Assembly: GCA_021162325.1 (NCBI GenBank)
Contig: JAGGYV010000058.1
Span: 1-9,945 of the forward strand
Direction: 5' to 3'
Length of the DNA stretch: 9,945 bases
Source: Desulfobacteraceae bacterium
GTDB lineage: Bacteria > Desulfobacterota > Desulfobacteria > Desulfobacterales > Desulfosalsimonadaceae
The notes beneath the pieces are model-generated. The model ran no database searches. It saw only the letters and a list, made by a program, of their open reading frames with translations, and was not told where the DNA came from. Positions 6,161 through 9,945 of this stretch are shown piece by piece. Each line of letters begins with the position of its first letter. Positions within the stretch are counted from its first letter, which is position 1. The translations under genes and the position numbers were made by a program.

Positions 6161-8497
6161 TTAAAATCCCTTAAACGGGTTCGGGCCAAGATCTTCAACC
6201 ATTTCAACAAAATCATTAATGATCTTGGGGAGCTTGTCATAATCATCAATGGCCACTTCAAACTGCGCAACCCGCTCTTCTTCAAGCGCCAGACTTGACA
6301 ATGCCTCACCGATTTTCTTCATCCGGATATCCGCCAGTTCACTGCCTTTAACAAAATGGCACTGGTAATCATCACCATGCTTGCATCCCAGCAGGAAAAC
6401 ACCGTCCATGCCCTGGGCCAGGGCATCCTTAATCCATATCACGTTGACCGAACCCAGGCAACGCACCGGAATCAGACGCACATCAGCGGAATAAGACAGA
6501 TTGTTCAACCCCACGATATCCAGCGCCGGAAGGGCGTCATTTTCACAGACCAGGCCGAGAATCCGAAACGGCGGATCATCAAAATCATCTTCAGACGGTA
6601 CCTGCACCGCTTTGACCATAGAGCCGATACTGTCAATATTATAATCGGCAAACCCGATAATACGTTCCGGACAGGCCCCCATACAGGTTCCACAGCGACG
6701 ACATCTTGTGGGATTTAGTTTCGGGGTTCCTTTATCATCATCATCCAAAGCACCAAACGGACATTCTTCCGTACACCGTTTACACTGGGTGCATCTCTGG
6801 AAGAAAAAATCCGGAAACGTCATATCCCCTGATCTCGGATGAACCGAAACACCGCGATTGGCGGATTCAATACACTGGATTGCTTTTAATGCCGCACCGG
6901 TGGCGTCTTCTACGGATTCTTCAATCGTCATGCTCCGGCGAATGGCACCGGCCGCATAAACACCGGTCCGCTGGGTTTCATAGGGGAAACAGATGAAATT
7001 GGAATCCGCGTATCCGTCAAACAAATCATTATCGCGGAATCCCGGACCCTGGCGGTATGCCAGATTGATTACCGGGCTGTCCACGGTCACCGGAACCATA
7101 CCGGTGGCAAGAACCACCATGTCAGCATTCACCTGAATATTTTCACCCAGGAGCGTATCACTGGCTTCAATAGCCAGTTTGCTTCCGTTTTTGGAAACAC
7201 CGGTCACCTCGCCTTTGGTCAGGAAAATACCTAAGGTTTGCTGAATGCTCTTATAAAAATTCTCAGACAAGCCAGGAGTCCGCATATGCTGATAAAAAAC
7301 ATAGGCTTTTCCATCATCATAATCGTCACAAACATATTTTGCCTGTTTCAAGGCCACCAGGCTGGTGACCGCACCGGTATAGGCAAAATCAGAATCATCG
7401 CCCTTGCCGGGACTCTGGATAAATACGACGGATTTGGCTTCCTTGCCGTCAGACGGCCGGATGATCTTGCCTTTTGCCGCTATTTGCTCAAACTCATAGT
7501 TGGTTACCACATCCGGCACCTGACCCAGCCCGAGATAATCATACTCACCTTCTTCGGGCTGATACGGCCGCCAGCCGGCAGCTAAAATCACCGCGCCGAA
7601 TTTTTCGCCGGTCGGGTCCAACTGAAGAATATCTTGCCTGCCTTCATTATATTCCAGATATTTGGCATGCTGGGCGTCGACATCCAGATCTTTTCCGTTT
7701 TCATCCACTTTCATGTCATCCGGCAACGGAAACGGCACGTCAAATTCGATCTTTTCACCCGGTGTCTTCATCGTGACCGTAAAATTCCCGGGTTCACCGG
7801 CAATACGGGCCACTTCTGTTTCCAGCTTAACCGTAATTCTGTCATCTGCTTCAACCGCTGCAATTTTATCAGCAACAACCGTCGGAATCAGATTTTCATA
7901 AGGGGCGGATATCGGCAACTGCTGACGCCAGTTAGCCACGTTACCGCCCAGGTGGGCCTGTTTTTCAACAATCGTCACGTCATAACCGGCTTTTGATGCA
8001 TCCATCGCTGCGCTCATACCGGTAACCCCGCCACCGAGTACCAGGATTTTTCTGGTAAAATTTTCAAGCAGATACGGTTCCGGAAGGGTGACCTTCCCGA
8101 CCCTTGCCATGCCCATTCGCAGGTAATCTTCCGCCATCATCTGGACCCGGTCAAACTTATCTCCTTCTTCTTTTTCTTCTTCGGTTAATGCCGGAAATTC
8201 CGCACGCGGATGGGACCACACCACGCCTTCACGGATATTGACCCGGTCCACAATACAACCGTCAAAATGGAACGCATCATAGTTGACCCGGCGGGAACAT
8301 GCTGCAATCACCAGCGTATTCGTACCCTTCTCAGCAATATCATTTTTCAGAAGTTCAACACCTTCCTTACCGCATAAAAACGGATGGGATTGACAGGAAA
8401 ACCCTTCCTCTTCAGCGACGTCACTGAGACTTTTGATATCAAGCGCATCTCCGATGCCGCAGCCTGTGCAGATATATACACCATATTTTTTATCCAT
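6161..8497 (-). CDS. qmoB: QmoB, HdrA-like flavoprotein with ferredoxin and MvhD-like domains
   Basis: QmoB (778 residues) is a cytoplasmic flavin/iron-sulfur subunit of the Qmo complex. The HdrA-type N-terminus carries cysteines C10, C13, C35, C42 and C67 (AACSRR), suited to an iron-sulfur cluster. The FAD-binding Rossmann motif GGGVTG is at 155-160, with a second flavin segment ending in VVLATGMVPV. A bacterial ferredoxin domain follows with CTQCKRCTEECP (C569, C572, C575, C579) and CRRCGTCMGACP (C599, C602, C605, C609). The C-terminal part resembles MvhD, the delta subunit that links hydrogenase to heterodisulfide reductase, with PVRCLGS and GCKHGDDYQCHF; the first cysteine cluster of true MvhD is reduced to one cysteine (VCEND). 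It starts two bases after the qmoA stop with AGGAGGTAA as ribosome binding site. Confidence 0.96.
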   Translation of the reverse strand: MDKKYGVYICTGCGIGDALDIKSLSDVAEEEGFSCQSHPFLCGKEGVELLKNDIAEKGTNTLVIAACSRRVNYDAFHFDGCIVDRVNIREGVVWSHPRAEFPALTEEEKEEGDKFDRVQMMAEDYLRMGMARVGKVTLPEPYLLENFTRKILVLGGGVTGMSAAMDASKAGYDVTIVEKQAHLGGNVANWRQQLPISAPYENLIPTVVADKIAAVEADDRITVKLETEVARIAGEPGNFTVTMKTPGEKIEFDVPFPLPDDMKVDENGKDLDVDAQHAKYLEYNEGRQDILQLDPTGEKFGAVILAAGWRPYQPEEGEYDYLGLGQVPDVVTNYEFEQIAAKGKIIRPSDGKEAKSVVFIQSPGKGDDSDFAYTGAVTSLVALKQAKYVCDDYDDGKAYVFYQHMRTPGLSENFYKSIQQTLGIFLTKGEVTGVSKNGSKLAIEASDTLLGENIQVNADMVVLATGMVPVTVDSPVINLAYRQGPGFRDNDLFDGYADSNFICFPYETQRTGVYAAGAIRRSMTIEESVEDATGAALKAIQCIESANRGVSVHPRSGDMTFPDFFFQRCTQCKRCTEECPFGALDDDDKGTPKLNPTRCRRCGTCMGACPERIIGFADYNIDSIGSMVKAVQVPSEDDFDDPPFRILGLVCENDALPALDIVGLNNLSYSADVRLIPVRCLGSVNVIWIKDALAQGMDGVFLLGCKHGDDYQCHFVKGSELADIRMKKIGEALSSLALEEERVAQFEVAIDDYDKLPKIINDFVEMVEDLGPNPFKGF

Positions 8498-8499
8498 GG

Positions 8500-9780
8500 T
8501 TACCTCCTCACCAGGGTTTGAATTGCCTTTAACGCCATACCGGTCGCATTCTGATTTGACGACACCACGTCAGCCGGCTTATTGGCACATCCTGCTGCGA
8601 ACATACCACCTTGTTCAAAATCATTGATGATGAACCCGTCCTCCGTATATTTCAGTTCACCCGCCGGGAGTTTGGCATTGGCTGCTGTGGGCTGCATACC
8701 AGTGGCGAGCACAACCAAATCAACTGTTTGACGGACTTTTTCTCCGGTAACAGCATTTTCAGCCACCACCGTAATTTGATGATTATCCGCAGCCTGTGCT
8801 ACTTCAGCAACTTTGCCCTTGATAAAAAAGACATTTTCATCTTCTTTGATCTTTTTGTAAAATTTTTCATACCGATAGCCCGGTGTCCGCATATCAATAT
8901 AAAAAATATAAATTTTAGCTTCCGGATACCTTTCCCGAATATAGGTGGCATGCTTTAATGACGCCATGCAGCAGATGTATGAACAATACGGCAGATGGTT
9001 CTCGTCCCGGGAACCGGCACACTGAACAAATGCCACACTTTCCGGCGCCTTGTCATCCGACGGACGGATGATTTTCCCTTTGGTCGGACCATTCGGCGCG
9101 GCCAATCGTTCCAGCATCATATTGGTGATGATGTTCGGATACCGGCCAAAACCGAGATTATCGATTTTTGCTGCATCATAGGGTTCCCAGCCGGTTGCCC
9201 AGACAATGGCACCAACGCTCAGTTCAATGGTTTTGGCCTGCATTTCCAGATCAATTGCGTCATACTTGCAGGCTTTCTGACAGCGCCTGGCATCTTCCGT
9301 TCCGATGATCTGGGGGGAAAGCACATAACGCGCGGGAAACGCCATTTCATGGGGCAGATAAGCGCCTTTTGTTTTATTCATCCCAAAATTAAATTCATTG
9401 GGCAATTCCGCCTGGCAGGCATCTGCGCAATCACCGCAGCAGGTGCAATTTTCATTGACATATCTTGGATTCAACTTAATGGATACATTGTAACTGCCGG
9501 GCCCGCCACTGACTTTTTCAACTTCAGCCAGTGTCAATACCTTAATGTTCGGATTGTCTTTAATCCGCCTGAAATTAATTTCCAAACCGCAGGTGGGGGG
9601 ACACAGCTTAGGGAAATACTGATTCAGCTGTGCGACTCGACCGCCCAAATAAGGATTTTTCTCAACGATGAACACTTCGTACCCCACTTCGGCGGCCTCC
9701 AAGGCAGTGGTCAACCCGCTGATCCCTCCGCCGACCACCATAATGCTTCCGCTAAAAGGGGCTGCTTTGTCTTTGCTCAT
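8500..9780 (-). CDS. qmoA: QmoA, HdrA-like FAD/iron-sulfur subunit
   Basis: QmoA (426 residues) is the smaller HdrA-like flavoprotein of the Qmo complex, thought to contact APS reductase (AprAB) in dissimilatory sulfate reduction. The FAD-binding motif VVGGGISG is at 15-22, with E40 at the end of the second strand. FPKLCPPTCGL (56-66), the cluster C112, C115, C118, C122 in CTCCGDCADAC, C167 and C171 (CQKAC), and the HdrA-like PYCSYICCMASLKHA follow. A second FAD segment includes VVLATGMQP. It lacks the long N-terminal and ferredoxin domains of QmoB. The ATG at 9780 has GGAGGG seven to eight bases upstream. In most sulfate reducers aprBA precedes it; here the upstream neighbour lies beyond the window, behind the repeat at 9815. 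Confidence 0.96.
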   Translation of the reverse strand: MSKDKAAPFSGSIMVVGGGISGLTTALEAAEVGYEVFIVEKNPYLGGRVAQLNQYFPKLCPPTCGLEINFRRIKDNPNIKVLTLAEVEKVSGGPGSYNVSIKLNPRYVNENCTCCGDCADACQAELPNEFNFGMNKTKGAYLPHEMAFPARYVLSPQIIGTEDARRCQKACKYDAIDLEMQAKTIELSVGAIVWATGWEPYDAAKIDNLGFGRYPNIITNMMLERLAAPNGPTKGKIIRPSDDKAPESVAFVQCAGSRDENHLPYCSYICCMASLKHATYIRERYPEAKIYIFYIDMRTPGYRYEKFYKKIKEDENVFFIKGKVAEVAQAADNHQITVVAENAVTGEKVRQTVDLVVLATGMQPTAANAKLPAGELKYTEDGFIINDFEQGGMFAAGCANKPADVVSSNQNATGMALKAIQTLVRR

Positions 9781-9814
9781 GCGATCCCTCCGTGCTTTTA
9801 ATGTTTCTAAATAA

Positions 9815-9945
9815 GATGGCTTCGTAAAAAGTCCAAATTCTTTGTTGCGCTACATCCTTCGTTTCTTCAAAGTACGCTAAGTACGAATCATCACTCAGGA
9901 TTTGCGCGCCTCGAATTTGGAGCTTTTTTCTTTGCCATCGAAATC
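9815..9945. repeat. MITE-like interspersed repeat upstream of qmoA, cut by window end
   Basis: The left end GATGGCTTCGTAAAAAG and following TCCAAATTC (9815-9840) is the imperfect inverted repeat of 9913-9939, which ends in TTTGCCATC; the two arms differ at the TTCGT/AAAGA segment and by a one-base gap. Inside is a direct repeat AAGTACG-CT-AAGTACG near 9870-9885. The internally deleted relative at 1837-1916 continues past the GCCATC block to a further arm, so this copy probably extends beyond 9945 and its true right end is not visible. It starts 34 bases upstream of the qmoA start codon. Confidence 0.6.

Noticed and set aside
8995..9801. Long plus-strand open frame of 268 codons
   Set aside because: It lies antisense to qmoA, whose family motifs and cysteine clusters are unambiguous. 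The open frame is a by-product of qmoA codon use.
9808..9836. Possible qmo promoter (TTGGAC, 17 bases, TATTTA on the minus strand)
   Set aside because: The spacing is right, but each hexamer matches the consensus in only about three of six positions, so it is no better than chance in this A/T-rich sequence.

Overview
The window most likely comes from a sulfate-reducing bacterium of the Desulfobacterota (former Deltaproteobacteria), probably a Desulfobacterales relative. The main evidence is a complete qmoABC operon on the minus strand (9780 down to 4926). It encodes the quinone-interacting membrane-bound oxidoreductase that passes electrons between the menaquinone pool and APS reductase. The many small palindromic interspersed repeats and the moderate base composition fit that group, but the exact taxon is inference.

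Layout from left to right. Bases 1-264 hold no gene but contain two compound dyads and a solo repeat end. A SAM-dependent methyltransferase of spermidine-synthase-like fold follows (minus, 990-265). Bases 1000-1920 are a scrapyard: a startless coding-like remnant (1023-1223), three REP-type hairpins with a GTAG-like foot (1248-1380), a DUF2889 gene reduced to its two ends (1437-1701, minus), and a short MITE-like element flanked by an 8-9 bp direct repeat (1837-1916). The MITE-like element sits between a good sigma-70-like promoter and trmO. The plus strand then carries trmO (tRNA t6A37 methyltransferase), an unknown SHOCT-tailed lipoprotein, a metallo-beta-lactamase-fold gene that has lost its middle but seems to keep its natural C-terminus, and a guanine-deaminase-like nucleoside deaminase (1941-4433). 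Convergent to these is a small two-helix membrane protein (minus, 4812-4528). It lies just beyond a strong hairpin terminator that closes the qmo operon.

The respiratory module works as one unit. QmoA and QmoB are HdrA-like flavin/iron-sulfur proteins, and QmoB also has a ferredoxin domain and an MvhD-like tail. QmoC fuses an HdrC-like iron-sulfur domain to a membrane cytochrome b-like domain. Translation of qmoA and qmoB is tightly coupled: the last two sense codons plus stop of qmoA are themselves the qmoB ribosome binding site. The gene upstream of qmoA, usually aprA, is outside the window. The 34 bases before qmoA are followed by another copy of the MITE-like repeat, which runs to the window edge.

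I found no clear new multi-gene system. The most interesting points are the related MITE-like copies (one with a target-site-like duplication in a 5' UTR, one directly upstream of qmoA), the REP hairpins with compensatory stem changes, and two genes that independently kept both ends but lost the middle.
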